From Lachnospiraceae bacterium (lineage in GTDB: Bacteria; Bacillota; Clostridia; Lachnospirales; Lachnospiraceae), in the NCBI GenBank assembly GCA_017558145.1, contig JAFYWF010000113.1:1-50464 (forward strand): 50,464 nt of DNA. The letters are read 5' to 3'. The notes below the pieces were generated by a model, which had not been told where the DNA came from, did not search any database, and saw only the letters and a list, made by a program, of their open reading frames with translations. Positions 35,961 to 45,055 of this stretch are shown piece after piece (the first letter of the stretch is position 1; the number at the start of each line of letters is the position of its first letter). The translations under genes and the position numbers were made by a program.

Positions 35961-37049
35961 TTACTGTAACATTTCTGCCATTTGAAGAAGCTGCATATAT
36001 TTTTGTTCAAAAAAATAATAAAATCCTTCACACAACCTATGTTTTCCATACATTCGATAACGATTACAATTCCCACGACATATTTTAAAATATTTACATT
36101 CCAAACACTCCGGTGCATGATTATAACTCATTTCAAGAAATTGCATTTCTTTTCTTTTCTCATCTATTTCCTCTAATGTATTTTCGTTTATATTCCCAAT
36201 TCTGTATTCATCTAACGCGTAAAAATCACAAGGATAAACACTACCATCTGCTTCAATAATTGTTTGTACTCCACAAATCCCTCTTTGTTCACATGCCTCA
36301 GGAATTCCCCCCTTTAATATGGTAAACCAATTTTCAAATTGACGTATATATATTCTATTCCCCTGGCGACAGGCAATTTCCCATAATTCAAACAACCGGC
36401 CCAAAAACACTCCGTACTCTGTTGCATTGATAGAATATTCTCGCACCTGTCCATCTTCCTCCAACGGTTCCATACAAGGAATATACTGCTGATACTGATA
36501 TCCTTTTTTCATATAACTTTCAAAAATCTTATCCACTTTATTTGCAGTGGTTTTATTCACTACTGTTAAAATATTATAATCAACACCATACGCTTCCAGC
36601 ATTTCTATATTTTGTATAATAGTAAAATAAGAGTCTTCTCCTTTTGCACTTTTCCGATACTTATCGTGAGTATATTTGATTCCATCAACAGACACACCTA
36701 CTAAAAATTTATTCTTTAAAAAAAATTCACACCATTTCTCATTTAAACTATATCCATTTGTTTGAATGACATTTTGAATATGAATTCCTTTTGTATTGTA
36801 TTTCTTTTGAAATTCAATACTCTTTTCAAAAAATTCAATTCCTGCTAATGTGGGTTCTCCACCTTGGTATGCAAATGTACATTCTTTGCTTGCTTTACCA
36901 ATGGCTTTTCTTATAATCTGCTCCAACGTTTTTTCATTCATAAATCCATAGTCCGGTATTTCTCTTTTGGAAATCTCATCTTTATAAAAACAATAGGAAC
37001 AATGCATGTTACATTTTCCCGAAGCAGGTTTCATCATAATATAAATCAT
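35961..37049 (-). CDS. Radical SAM anaerobic sulfatase-maturating enzyme
   Basis: 362 residues. The radical SAM cluster motif is Cys13-x3-Cys17-x2-Cys20 (GKCNMHCSYCF), followed by AYQGGEPTLAG. A C-terminal SPASM-type region supplies further cysteines for two more FeS clusters (CGVQTIIEADGSVYPCDF and CLECKYFKICRGNC). The family (anSME) turns the active-site Cys or Ser of a sulfatase into formylglycine without oxygen. A sulfatase with the clostridial Cys-type motif is encoded divergently 131 bases away, which makes the pairing very likely. Confidence 0.93.
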   Translation of the reverse strand: MIYIMMKPASGKCNMHCSYCFYKDEISKREIPDYGFMNEKTLEQIIRKAIGKASKECTFAYQGGEPTLAGIEFFEKSIEFQKKYNTKGIHIQNVIQTNGYSLNEKWCEFFLKNKFLVGVSVDGIKYTHDKYRKSAKGEDSYFTIIQNIEMLEAYGVDYNILTVVNKTTANKVDKIFESYMKKGYQYQQYIPCMEPLEEDGQVREYSINATEYGVFLGRLFELWEIACRQGNRIYIRQFENWFTILKGGIPEACEQRGICGVQTIIEADGSVYPCDFYALDEYRIGNINENTLEEIDEKRKEMQFLEMSYNHAPECLECKYFKICRGNCNRYRMYGKHRLCEGFYYFFEQKYMQLLQMAEMLQ

Positions 37050-37124
37050 AAACTATCTCTTTCTTGTCTTTGCGACACCTTGAATTTCTCTTATTTTATA
37101 CCCTAACGTCCTATTTTTAAATAC

Positions 37125-37153
37125 TTGCCCTTCTTTTTTTGCTGTAGTAAGAT
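37125..37153 (+). promoter_or_regulatory. Probable promoter of the sulfatase operon
   Basis: TTGCCC (37125-37130) and TAAGAT (37148-37153) separated by 17 bases, 28 bases before the sulfatase ATG, which has AAAGGAG just upstream. Confidence 0.5.
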
Positions 37154-37180
37154 AAAACAAAAAATGTAAAGGAGCAGATT

Positions 37181-38659
37181 ATGAAACAACCTAACATACT
37201 CATGATTATGACAGACCAGCTCCGTGGTGACTGCCTTGGTATTGCCGGACATCCGGATGTAAAAACACCTTATCTTGATACTCTTGCTTCTAAAGGAATC
37301 GTATTTGATAACGCATATAGTGCCTGTCCAAGCTGCATTGCTGCAAGAGCTGCATTGCATACAGGTATGAGTCAGGAAAATCACAAAAGAGTTGGTTATC
37401 AGGATGGTATTCCTTGGAGATATGAACACACGCTTGCCGGTGAATTAAGTAAAGCAGGATATTATACTCAATGCGTTGGTAAAATGCATGTTGATCCATT
37501 AAGAAATTATTTAGGGTTTCATAATGTAGAACTTCATGATGGTTATCTTCATTATGCACGTTATAAATCTGTTTCTTATCAGAACACACAATTAATTGCT
37601 GACGATTACTACTATTGGTTAAAAGAACAAAAGGGAATTAGTGCTGACATTAATGATAATGGTCTTGATTGTAACAGTTGGGTAGCACGTCCTTTCCAAT
37701 ACGAAGAAAAATATCATCCTACTAACTGGGTTACAGATCGTAGCATCGATTTTTTGAGACGCCGTGATCCTGATAAACCATTTTTCTTAATGGCTTCTTA
37801 TTTGAGACCACATCCTCCTTTTGATGCACCTTCATGGTATTTTGATTTATACAATCGCAAAGAATTAACTCCCCCTTCTATAGGTAATTGGGAAAATACT
37901 ACGCTCTTAGAAGAACGAGGACGTTATTTCGATTCCTTGACCGGCCCCATTGATCCTGAACTGATTCGTCAAGCGCAAGTTGGTTATTATGCTTGCATTA
38001 CTCATTTGGATCATCAAATTGGCCGTTTAATTATGGCATTAACAGAACATGAGCTTCAAAATGATACTGTTATCCTGTTTACTTCAGACCATGGTGAAGA
38101 ATTATGTGACCACCATTTCTTCAGAAAATCCATGCCTTACCAAGGAAGTATTCATATTCCTATGATTTTATCCGGTAATTTATCTTTTGCCGGTTTAGAA
38201 CCTGGTGCTATCTGTCACGATGTGGTAGAACTCAGAGATGTCATGCCTACACTCCTTGAAATCGCCGGTGCTTCCATTCCGGAGACTGTTGATGGCTTAA
38301 GTTTATTATCCATGGCTCGATCCCAAGACAACAACGTTAGAGCGGACTCAGATATTCCTTTACGTGATTATATCCATGGTGAACATTCTTATGGTCCTTT
38401 ATCAAATCACTACATTGTAACATCTATTGACAAATATTGTTGGTTTACGGAAACCGGAAAAGAACAGTATTTTAACTTAGAAAAAGATCCTAAGGAGTTA
38501 CACGATGGAATTCATGATTCCGATTATCAATCAAGAATAAATTATTTACGCTCTTTATTAATCCAAGAACTAAAAAATCGTCCGGAAGGCTTTAGCGACG
38601 GAGAAGTATTGATTCCCGGAAAAGAGTACCCGCCTTATCTGCAGAAAGAAGATGTGTAA
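37181..38659 (+). CDS. Cys-type sulfatase
   Basis: 492 residues, alkaline-phosphatase superfamily. The metal-binding N terminus is NILMIMTDQLRGDCLG. The modification motif is Cys52-Ile-Ala-Ala-Arg56 in ACPSCIAARAALHTG, that is C-x-A-x-R as in clostridial sulfatases rather than C-x-P-x-R; Cys52 should become formylglycine. Later metal ligands lie in FTSDHGEELCDHHFF. No signal peptide, so it seems cytoplasmic and would act on small sulfated sugars after import. It is the first gene of a two-gene operon with the PHP gene and is divergent from its maturase. Confidence 0.93.
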   Translation: MKQPNILMIMTDQLRGDCLGIAGHPDVKTPYLDTLASKGIVFDNAYSACPSCIAARAALHTGMSQENHKRVGYQDGIPWRYEHTLAGELSKAGYYTQCVGKMHVDPLRNYLGFHNVELHDGYLHYARYKSVSYQNTQLIADDYYYWLKEQKGISADINDNGLDCNSWVARPFQYEEKYHPTNWVTDRSIDFLRRRDPDKPFFLMASYLRPHPPFDAPSWYFDLYNRKELTPPSIGNWENTTLLEERGRYFDSLTGPIDPELIRQAQVGYYACITHLDHQIGRLIMALTEHELQNDTVILFTSDHGEELCDHHFFRKSMPYQGSIHIPMILSGNLSFAGLEPGAICHDVVELRDVMPTLLEIAGASIPETVDGLSLLSMARSQDNNVRADSDIPLRDYIHGEHSYGPLSNHYIVTSIDKYCWFTETGKEQYFNLEKDPKELHDGIHDSDYQSRINYLRSLLIQELKNRPEGFSDGEVLIPGKEYPPYLQKEDV

Positions 38660-39509
38660 AATGAAACAAATAACATTGGATTATCATATTCATTCCAATT
38701 TTTCTGATGGAACACTCTGTATCAGTAATATTTTAGACTTGATTAGAACTAATAACATACAAAAGTTTTCCATTACCGATCACGACAATATTGAAAGTAT
38801 TCCGGAAGTATTTCGTTTACTTCCGGATGTTTCTTCTTATATTCCTGGCATAGAATTCACTTGCTCTGAACATCAATTAATGGGATTTCCTTTCCCATTC
38901 TCTATTCATCTTTTGGGTTATAATTTTGATTATAAAAACAAAGCATTAAATTTAGCTTTAAAAGAAAGAACAGCAAGAGTTGATTCCGTATTTTCATCCT
39001 TATTGGCAGATATTAGTCTTCTTACAAATAAGCAAATCACTTTACAAGAAATTCCTATAAGTTGTGGTGTGGTAATGCAACTTTGTGATATTGAAGCCTT
39101 CGTTCAAAATAATTTTCCACAATACTATAAGCAATCTCTTCCACTAATATCCAGTTATGCTACACCTTTGTCTGAAGCAAACATTAATATTACGGATGCA
39201 ATTAACCTAATCCATAATGCCGGTGGTATCGCGGTATGGGCTCACCCATTTTTTGTATATCATAATTTTCAAAAGAAAGAAATTTCATTTTCTGAAGTAA
39301 ATACGATTCTATCCATGCTAATGGAACACAATATTGATGGTATTGAAGCCAATTATTTTGATTTTTCTATACTTCAGCAACAACAACTAAAAAATCTCGC
39401 TTTAGAAAAACAATTAATATACACTTGCGGAAGTGATTTTCACGGTTCTTCCCATAGAAATCATATGGGGATTGATATTATGTTATCTGATATCCCAATA
39501 AACCTATAA
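38652..39509 (+). CDS. PHP-domain phosphoesterase
   Basis: 285 residues from the ATG at 38652, which overlaps the sulfatase stop; a second ATG at 38661 is equally possible. PHP metal-binding motifs are DYHIHSNFSDGT, ITDHDN, PGIEFTC, WAHPFF and CGSDFHG. The layout matches the COG0613 type, which includes 3',5'-nucleotide bisphosphate phosphatases and RNase AM. Co-transcription with a sulfatase is striking, since 3'-phosphoadenosine-5'-phosphate made in sulfur metabolism is one known kind of substrate for this group; that link is inference. Confidence 0.85.
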   Translation: MCKMKQITLDYHIHSNFSDGTLCISNILDLIRTNNIQKFSITDHDNIESIPEVFRLLPDVSSYIPGIEFTCSEHQLMGFPFPFSIHLLGYNFDYKNKALNLALKERTARVDSVFSSLLADISLLTNKQITLQEIPISCGVVMQLCDIEAFVQNNFPQYYKQSLPLISSYATPLSEANINITDAINLIHNAGGIAVWAHPFFVYHNFQKKEISFSEVNTILSMLMEHNIDGIEANYFDFSILQQQQLKNLALEKQLIYTCGSDFHGSSHRNHMGIDIMLSDIPINL

Positions 39510-39558
39510 GTATTTATAATACCTGTTACAAGATACATTTAGTTGTGTATATAATTTT

Positions 39559-39591
39559 GGACGATGCGATTCTATGCGAATCACATCGTCC
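39559..39591. terminator. Terminator between PHP and CapA genes
   Basis: GGACGATG-GATTC and GAATC-CATCGTCC arms with a small bulge, loop TATGC; serves both converging transcripts. Confidence 0.8.
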
Positions 39592-39596
39592 CACTT

Positions 39597-40910
39597 TCAT
39601 TGACTGTTATTAACCGACATTCCCCTTTTCTCTAATCTCCATTCTCCAATGATTTCTTCACTCCATTGTTCTAAATCTTCCATCCTTAATTCTACTCCAC
39701 CATAGGAAAGAATTCCGTGTTTAGCTGCCAATTCCTTAGAGTAATCCTCCAAAAAATACACTTTTTCAAAACGTACAGGACTGGCGGTATAATGGCACAC
39801 CATAGGGAGCATTCCCGTTTTTTCTTCCTGAATCTCAATTTCTTCACCGGTTACCGTAAGCGTTACCCAAGCCATACCTTCCAACATACATAATGGATTT
39901 TGTTGTGTGGATACATAATTTCCCAAAGAATAATAACATAGCGTTTTTTCTCCCTGGCTATCCTCTACCCATTCTACCGGCTGTACTACATGAGGATGGG
40001 TTCCCACAATCAAATCAGCTCCCGCTTCCGCCATCTGCAAAGCAAATTCTTTTTGTGTTGTGGATGGTTTCGTTGTATACTCTGTTCCCCAATGTGGACA
40101 AACAATGGTAAAGTCTGCGATTTCTTCCGCTCGCTCAATGTCTCTAATAACCTGTGGATGCAAGGTTGTAAAATCAATTTGTCCATTTTCTTTATTCCAA
40201 TTACATAACATATCTAAACGTCCCATCATACTCTTAGGTAAAATTTCTGAATTAGGACTATATGTATAATTTAAAATGGCAATTTTTTTCCCTTGTACTT
40301 CTAAAATGGAAATCGGATGCTCTTCGTTACTTTCTTCATGAATTCCTACCATCGTAATCTGGGGATAATTGCTTTCCCAAAAATTCTCGCAATTCACTAA
40401 TCCATCCAATCCCTTGTCTGCCGAGTGATTGGAGGAATGTAATACTACATTAAAGCCAGCCTTGGCAATAGCATCTCCTACCTGAGTAGGTGAATTAAAC
40501 AAAGGATAACCTGAAAATCCCAAATCATTTCCACCCAAGATAGTTTCCTGGTTAATCATTCGAATATCCGCAGCTTTGATATACTCTTCCATTCCCTGAA
40601 ACAAAATATCATAATTATAAGAATTATCTTCCTGTTTTCCGGTGGCTACAATTCCCATATGCATCAAATTGTCACCTACTGCCATTAACACAATCTCGGA
40701 TGCTTCCTCTTCTTCCGAAACCACTTCCAAAGTTTCCTCTTCGTGCCCCTCTGAGTCTTCAGTTGTAGTTCCTTCTTCTAAATTTGCGTTTTCCGTCTGC
40801 ACTTCTTCTATGGTTTCCTGATTTGAACTTACTTCTGACATGGTTGATGCATTACAACCAATCATACTAAGACTTAGAATAAATGCTAAAACCAAACTTT
40901 TCTTTCTCAT
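39597..40910 (-). CDS. CapA-family lipoprotein (poly-gamma-glutamate synthesis type)
   Basis: 437 residues. Signal peptide with lipobox MIGC (Cys19), then an acidic, Glu/Thr-rich linker to about residue 70, then the CapA metallophosphatase-like domain: MAVGDNLMHMGIV, NQETILGG, LHSSNHSADKG, VCPHWGTEY and GTHPHVVQPVE. CapA/PgsA proteins help make or attach poly-gamma-glutamate, but many gut clostridia carry capA-like genes without the capB and capC partners, as here, so the polymer is not certain. Confidence 0.88.
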   Translation of the reverse strand: MRKKSLVLAFILSLSMIGCNASTMSEVSSNQETIEEVQTENANLEEGTTTEDSEGHEEETLEVVSEEEEASEIVLMAVGDNLMHMGIVATGKQEDNSYNYDILFQGMEEYIKAADIRMINQETILGGNDLGFSGYPLFNSPTQVGDAIAKAGFNVVLHSSNHSADKGLDGLVNCENFWESNYPQITMVGIHEESNEEHPISILEVQGKKIAILNYTYSPNSEILPKSMMGRLDMLCNWNKENGQIDFTTLHPQVIRDIERAEEIADFTIVCPHWGTEYTTKPSTTQKEFALQMAEAGADLIVGTHPHVVQPVEWVEDSQGEKTLCYYSLGNYVSTQQNPLCMLEGMAWVTLTVTGEEIEIQEEKTGMLPMVCHYTASPVRFEKVYFLEDYSKELAAKHGILSYGGVELRMEDLEQWSEEIIGEWRLEKRGMSVNNSQ

Positions 40911-40996
40911 TTGTATTTCCTTTCGTAATATCTATCCTATTTTACCATTCAAAAGACCTTGCTTTCATGTTAACACATTTATTTTTAATCTCTACA

Positions 40997-42280
40997 TTAA
41001 TCGATAATATTTTTTACTCCAATGATTCTATCATAATCAGCATTTTGAGTGATAACACCTTTTCTGGAATTTGCAGAATGTACAATTTGTCCATCTCCCA
41101 TATATAGAGCTACATGAGTACAACTTTTCCCACCATTGGAGCTATAACATATAATATCTCCCGGCTGAATTTGGCTGTAATCAATACTTCGACCGCTACC
41201 GGTAAACTGCCCTTGTGGTGTACGACTAATGGAATATCCAAAATCAGCATAAACAAAGCATGTAAATCCGGAACAATCTGTTCCTCCCTCCAAACTTTGT
41301 CCTCCACTAATATATTTATTCCCTAAATATTGCATCGCATAGTCTATAATTTGCTGTCGTAATTCCGCTTGAGTACCGGAGGTGTTTGCCTGTATTACTT
41401 CTGTTTCCAAGCTAGGTACTTCTTCTCCAGCAGCTTCAGCATTTCCTTCTGTTTCTGCAGTCTGTTGAGCCATTTTCAGTTCTTGCTCTTCTCGGGCTTT
41501 TTTCTGCTCTTTCTTTTTTATTTCCTCAAGCTCTTCCATCGTTTTCGCATAAGAAAATTCTTCCCCTATATTAAGGTACTCTGCCTTTGTATAGCCTTCC
41601 TGGTTTTCTTTGTATTGAATCTTATGCCAGGTATCTCCCTCTTCCAGAATTCGTACCTTGTCTCCTTGCTCTAAAAATCCGATTTTCTTGCTATCCTCCT
41701 GGGGCAAACTTCTTACATTCAATCGTTCTACATTTACATTGCCGTACAAAACAATATATTTATCCATAAGGTCAGCAGCTTCTCTTCCCCTTAAAAAGAA
41801 TTCTGCTTTGATATATCCTGTAACATTGCCGGAAACAATCTCATACCAATCCCGATTTTCTCCTGCCTCACTTATAATTTCAGCTACAGCTCCATCAAAT
41901 ATTTTTCCTACAATTGCACTATCCGTAGAAGGCTCACTTCGTACATTGACATAATCATCTACATGAGCAAAAGCAAGATGATCGTATTCATACTCCTCTT
42001 TTGTAACCTCTACATTATTTTCCGAGATACTTCCCACAGCCGTTTCCAGATCATTTTCTGATATGCTTGTTACTTCATTTTCTGATATGTTTTCTGTAAA
42101 ATTGTTTTTTAAACCTTTTTGTTTCACTTCGAAATGCTGGGAATCTGCAATTTCATTTGTAGTACATTCTGTATTTCTATCTTCTGTAGTTTTTATATTT
42201 TCCTTCCATCCATAACATACAAAAAGCAAAAGACAAATTCCAACCATTGATGCTTGTATCATTCTATTTTTATTTCTCAT
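40997..42280 (-). CDS. Secreted NlpC/P60 peptidoglycan hydrolase with SH3b domains
   Basis: 427 residues. Signal-anchor (about 8-25), a linker with three SEN repeats (SENEVTSI / SENDLETAVGSI / SENNVEV; a 24-bp DNA repeat near 42050-42093), two SH3b domains (about 108-170, DYVNVRSEPSTDSAIVGKIF; and 180-240, LNVRSLPQEDSKKIGFLEQG), a Lys/Glu coiled coil (about 245-275) and an NlpC/P60 catalytic domain (310-427) with Cys near 337 in TDCSGFTCF, His near 387 in THVALYMG and a polar residue in HSANSRKG. It should cut stem peptides in the cell wall. It is separate from CapA by 86 bases, same strand. Confidence 0.93.
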   Translation of the reverse strand: MRNKNRMIQASMVGICLLLFVCYGWKENIKTTEDRNTECTTNEIADSQHFEVKQKGLKNNFTENISENEVTSISENDLETAVGSISENNVEVTKEEYEYDHLAFAHVDDYVNVRSEPSTDSAIVGKIFDGAVAEIISEAGENRDWYEIVSGNVTGYIKAEFFLRGREAADLMDKYIVLYGNVNVERLNVRSLPQEDSKKIGFLEQGDKVRILEEGDTWHKIQYKENQEGYTKAEYLNIGEEFSYAKTMEELEEIKKKEQKKAREEQELKMAQQTAETEGNAEAAGEEVPSLETEVIQANTSGTQAELRQQIIDYAMQYLGNKYISGGQSLEGGTDCSGFTCFVYADFGYSISRTPQGQFTGSGRSIDYSQIQPGDIICYSSNGGKSCTHVALYMGDGQIVHSANSRKGVITQNADYDRIIGVKNIID

Positions 42281-42486
42281 TTTTTCACTTTCCTATATTT
42301 ATTACTACCTTATTTTAATCGACCCGACAGATTGTATCATATTCTTACTTAAATTTCTATGAAAACTAATATATCAACATATATACGATACTATCTTATA
42401 TAAAATTTGTAAAATTTTGTGGGTTTTCATTCGAAATATTTTAGTATATGATATTTTAGTACATTTTTTTATAGGAGTAGGAACCA

Positions 42487-44025
42487 ATGATAAAAAATCT
42501 TAAAAACATACATATTGAAAAAAAACATATCCCTATATTGGTATGTTTTTCTCTTCTTTTGCTTTGCATTGTTTTTATCATGAGCGGACTATATTATTCT
42601 AAAAATACGTCTACTCAAGAGGTCATGACAGAACAGGCATTGGTCACAAATAGTGGTTGGGTAACAGAAGGCGGCAAAACATATTACTACAATCCTGATA
42701 CCCACCAAAAACATACAGGATGGTTGGTTGAAGGGGAAGATAAGTACTATTTCTCTCCCCAAACACATGCCATGGTAAAAGGTTTATTAAAATTATCTGA
42801 TAAAGAATGGTTTTACTTTGACCAAGATGGTCGAATGTATCGTGATTGTACTGTTGACAACTATGTCATTCATAAAAGTGGTCTTATTACAAAAAAAATT
42901 ATGTCTGATGAAAAACGACAACTTCATCAGGAACAATTACAACAAGCGGTAGACTCTATTTCCGCTTCCTATGGTGCTGATGGTGTCAGTGTTGCGGTTA
43001 TTGAAAACGGTGCTGTCACAGATACGTTCCAATATGGCTATGCTGTAAAACCAAATACTCCCATGACAGATGACACTAAGATTCGAATTGCCTCTATCTC
43101 AAAGGTGGTTCTTTCTATGATTGGCTTCTCCATGCGTGATACAGGCGTAGTTACTTTGGAAAGTAGCATTGGAGACTATTGGGGATTTGAAATCAAAAAT
43201 CCTTCTTATCCAAACCATACGATTTCTTTATCTAATATTTTTACTCATACTTCTTCTATTTCAGACCTTGGTTCTTATCAGGGAATCGAAGACAAGCTTA
43301 GAAGAAATATTGTATTTCGAAACACGCAGCCTTCTCATCCTGCCAGCTGTTCTTATTGTAACTTTGCTTTTGCAGTTGCCGGTGCTACCTTAGAAAAAGC
43401 AGGCGGAAAAGTAATTGATGATTTGGCTGACGAAGCATTTTTTAATCATTTAGGAGTAGATGCCTCCTTTATATCAGGTAAACTGAAAGATACCTCTCTT
43501 TTAGCTCAACTTTATTATGCCGACGGAAGTACCGGACGAGATGTAGGCTACTTGTCCAGCTATAAAGGAAGCAATACGCCTGGCGAAAATGGCACCTCAG
43601 TAGTCGGAAGTCTTTGTATCAGTGCTCAAGACATGGCAAAACTTGTATGTATCCTTGCTAACAACGGTGCTTATGAAGGTACCCGTTATTTAACACCAAA
43701 ATCCGTACGTGAAATGGAAACTCCTTACTGCGAAACAGATTATCATGGTGTCAAGGTTAAACAATGTATGCCTTTAAAATACAACACAAATATCTATGGT
43801 GAAAAAGAATTGTATTTCCATACAGGAAGTGCTTATGGCGTATATTCTCTCTTTACTTACAACCCTAAAACCAGGAACGGAGTTGTGGTAATCACTACCG
43901 GCGCCTCTGGTGCTCAGGATCAATATGGTATTTACGCTATTTGCGGTGATATTTCTAATGCTATTTATTCTGCTTTACGTAACGCAGATACTTCTTACGA
44001 TCAAAATTTGGTATTAGCGAAATAA
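42487..44025 (+). CDS. Serine hydrolase (class C beta-lactamase family) with cell-wall-binding repeats
   Basis: 512 residues. An N-terminal membrane anchor (about 18-36), then three cell-wall/glucan-binding-type repeats (GWVTEGGKTYYYNPDT, GWLVEGEDKYYFSP, EWFYFDQDGRMY; about 55-125), then a beta-lactamase/transpeptidase-like domain: SxxK as Ser203-Ile-Ser-Lys206, Y-x-N as YCN in SYCNFAFAVAG, and HTG in place of KTG near the end. The combination points to a surface penicillin-binding-protein-like enzyme such as a D-amino-acid peptidase or esterase; true beta-lactamase activity is unlikely. AGGAG lies upstream of the ATG. Confidence 0.88.
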   Translation: MIKNLKNIHIEKKHIPILVCFSLLLLCIVFIMSGLYYSKNTSTQEVMTEQALVTNSGWVTEGGKTYYYNPDTHQKHTGWLVEGEDKYYFSPQTHAMVKGLLKLSDKEWFYFDQDGRMYRDCTVDNYVIHKSGLITKKIMSDEKRQLHQEQLQQAVDSISASYGADGVSVAVIENGAVTDTFQYGYAVKPNTPMTDDTKIRIASISKVVLSMIGFSMRDTGVVTLESSIGDYWGFEIKNPSYPNHTISLSNIFTHTSSISDLGSYQGIEDKLRRNIVFRNTQPSHPASCSYCNFAFAVAGATLEKAGGKVIDDLADEAFFNHLGVDASFISGKLKDTSLLAQLYYADGSTGRDVGYLSSYKGSNTPGENGTSVVGSLCISAQDMAKLVCILANNGAYEGTRYLTPKSVREMETPYCETDYHGVKVKQCMPLKYNTNIYGEKELYFHTGSAYGVYSLFTYNPKTRNGVVVITTGASGAQDQYGIYAICGDISNAIYSALRNADTSYDQNLVLAK

Positions 44026-44063
44026 AAAAAGGAAGAATTACGCCTTGTAATTCTTCCTTTTTT
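44024..44063. terminator. Bidirectional terminator
   Basis: AAAAAAAGGAAGAATTAC (44024-44041) and GTAATTCTTCCTTTTTT (44047-44063) form a 17-bp stem between two converging genes. Confidence 0.9.
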
Positions 44064-44064
44064 A

Positions 44065-44985
44065 TTATTTCCACAAATATTCCGGATACAATCCACTATC
44101 TTTCAAATCCTGAATAGCCTTTACAACTACAGGTTTATCTTCTTTATAAGTAACACCATGCCACTGATCCTGAGATCTTAATACCGTTACCGTTGCTTTG
44201 TTTTCTGCAAGCAGCTCACTTACTACTGCTGGAAGATAACATTCACATTTTAATGGATTTGTCTTCAATCCTTCTTCTAAAAATGCTGGGAATCTCTCTT
44301 TGATTTCCTTCAAAATGCTATTTGTAAATCCCCACATATTCATAGAAACAGGAGTTTTGCTATCTAAATATTCCCAAGTTGCTCCGTCATCTTCTGTGAA
44401 AGCAATGCCATCTTCTTTTTTCTCAATTCTAGTTCTTTCTGTTACGGATATGAGTTCTTGATCTGCGTTTACTTCACAAACCCCACGGGAAACATAACCA
44501 TTATCAGTTACTGTTTTTCCAACTTCATATCCCACCATAGCATAACGATATTTGTCATCATCTTCATGGGTGCTTAAGAAATCATAGATTACTTTAAATG
44601 CTTCTACACCGTAATAATCATCCGCATTAATCACAGCAAATGGTCCATCTACTTCATCAATACAGCTTAGTACTGCATGAGCAGTGCCCCAAGGTTTCAC
44701 TCTTTCTGCCGGAACATCAAATCCTTCCGGAATGTTGTTGATATCCTGGAATGCAAAAGCTACTTCCATTTGTGCCGCAACTGCATCTCCAATTACCTCT
44801 TTGAACAATTCTAAATTTTCTCTTTTAATAATAAAGACTACTTTCTCAAATCCTGCTCTTTTAGCATCAAAAATAGAAAAGTCCATAATAATGTGGCCTG
44901 CTACGTCAATTTTATCAATCTGCTTTAAACCACCATATCTACTTCCCATTCCTGCTGCCATAATAACTAATACAGGTTTTTTCAT
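44065..44985 (-). CDS. Sugar-1-phosphate nucleotidyltransferase-like protein
   Basis: 306 residues. The NTP-transferase loop is VIMAAGMGSRYGGLKQ, followed by VKPWGTAHAVLSC and FAVINADDYYG, the metal-binding Asp motif. The family makes nucleotide sugars from NTP and a sugar-1-phosphate. This subtype is common in gut Firmicutes and its sugar is not known. Because the GH112 enzyme in this window makes galactose-1-phosphate, a role in its further metabolism is possible, but it is 13 kb away. It is 70 bases downstream of the ROK kinase gene on the same strand. Confidence 0.85.
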   Translation of the reverse strand: MKKPVLVIMAAGMGSRYGGLKQIDKIDVAGHIIMDFSIFDAKRAGFEKVVFIIKRENLELFKEVIGDAVAAQMEVAFAFQDINNIPEGFDVPAERVKPWGTAHAVLSCIDEVDGPFAVINADDYYGVEAFKVIYDFLSTHEDDDKYRYAMVGYEVGKTVTDNGYVSRGVCEVNADQELISVTERTRIEKKEDGIAFTEDDGATWEYLDSKTPVSMNMWGFTNSILKEIKERFPAFLEEGLKTNPLKCECYLPAVVSELLAENKATVTVLRSQDQWHGVTYKEDKPVVVKAIQDLKDSGLYPEYLWK

Positions 44986-45055
44986 GTTTCTTTCTCCTTT
45001 TTTATCTATAATATGATATCAGGGTACTAACATACCCTGATATCTCATAATAAGC

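Noticed and set aside
37103..37589. Leftward open frames opposite the sulfatase
   Set aside because: They lie wholly or mostly in the antisense of a well-supported gene and show Cys/His-rich, non-protein-like composition.
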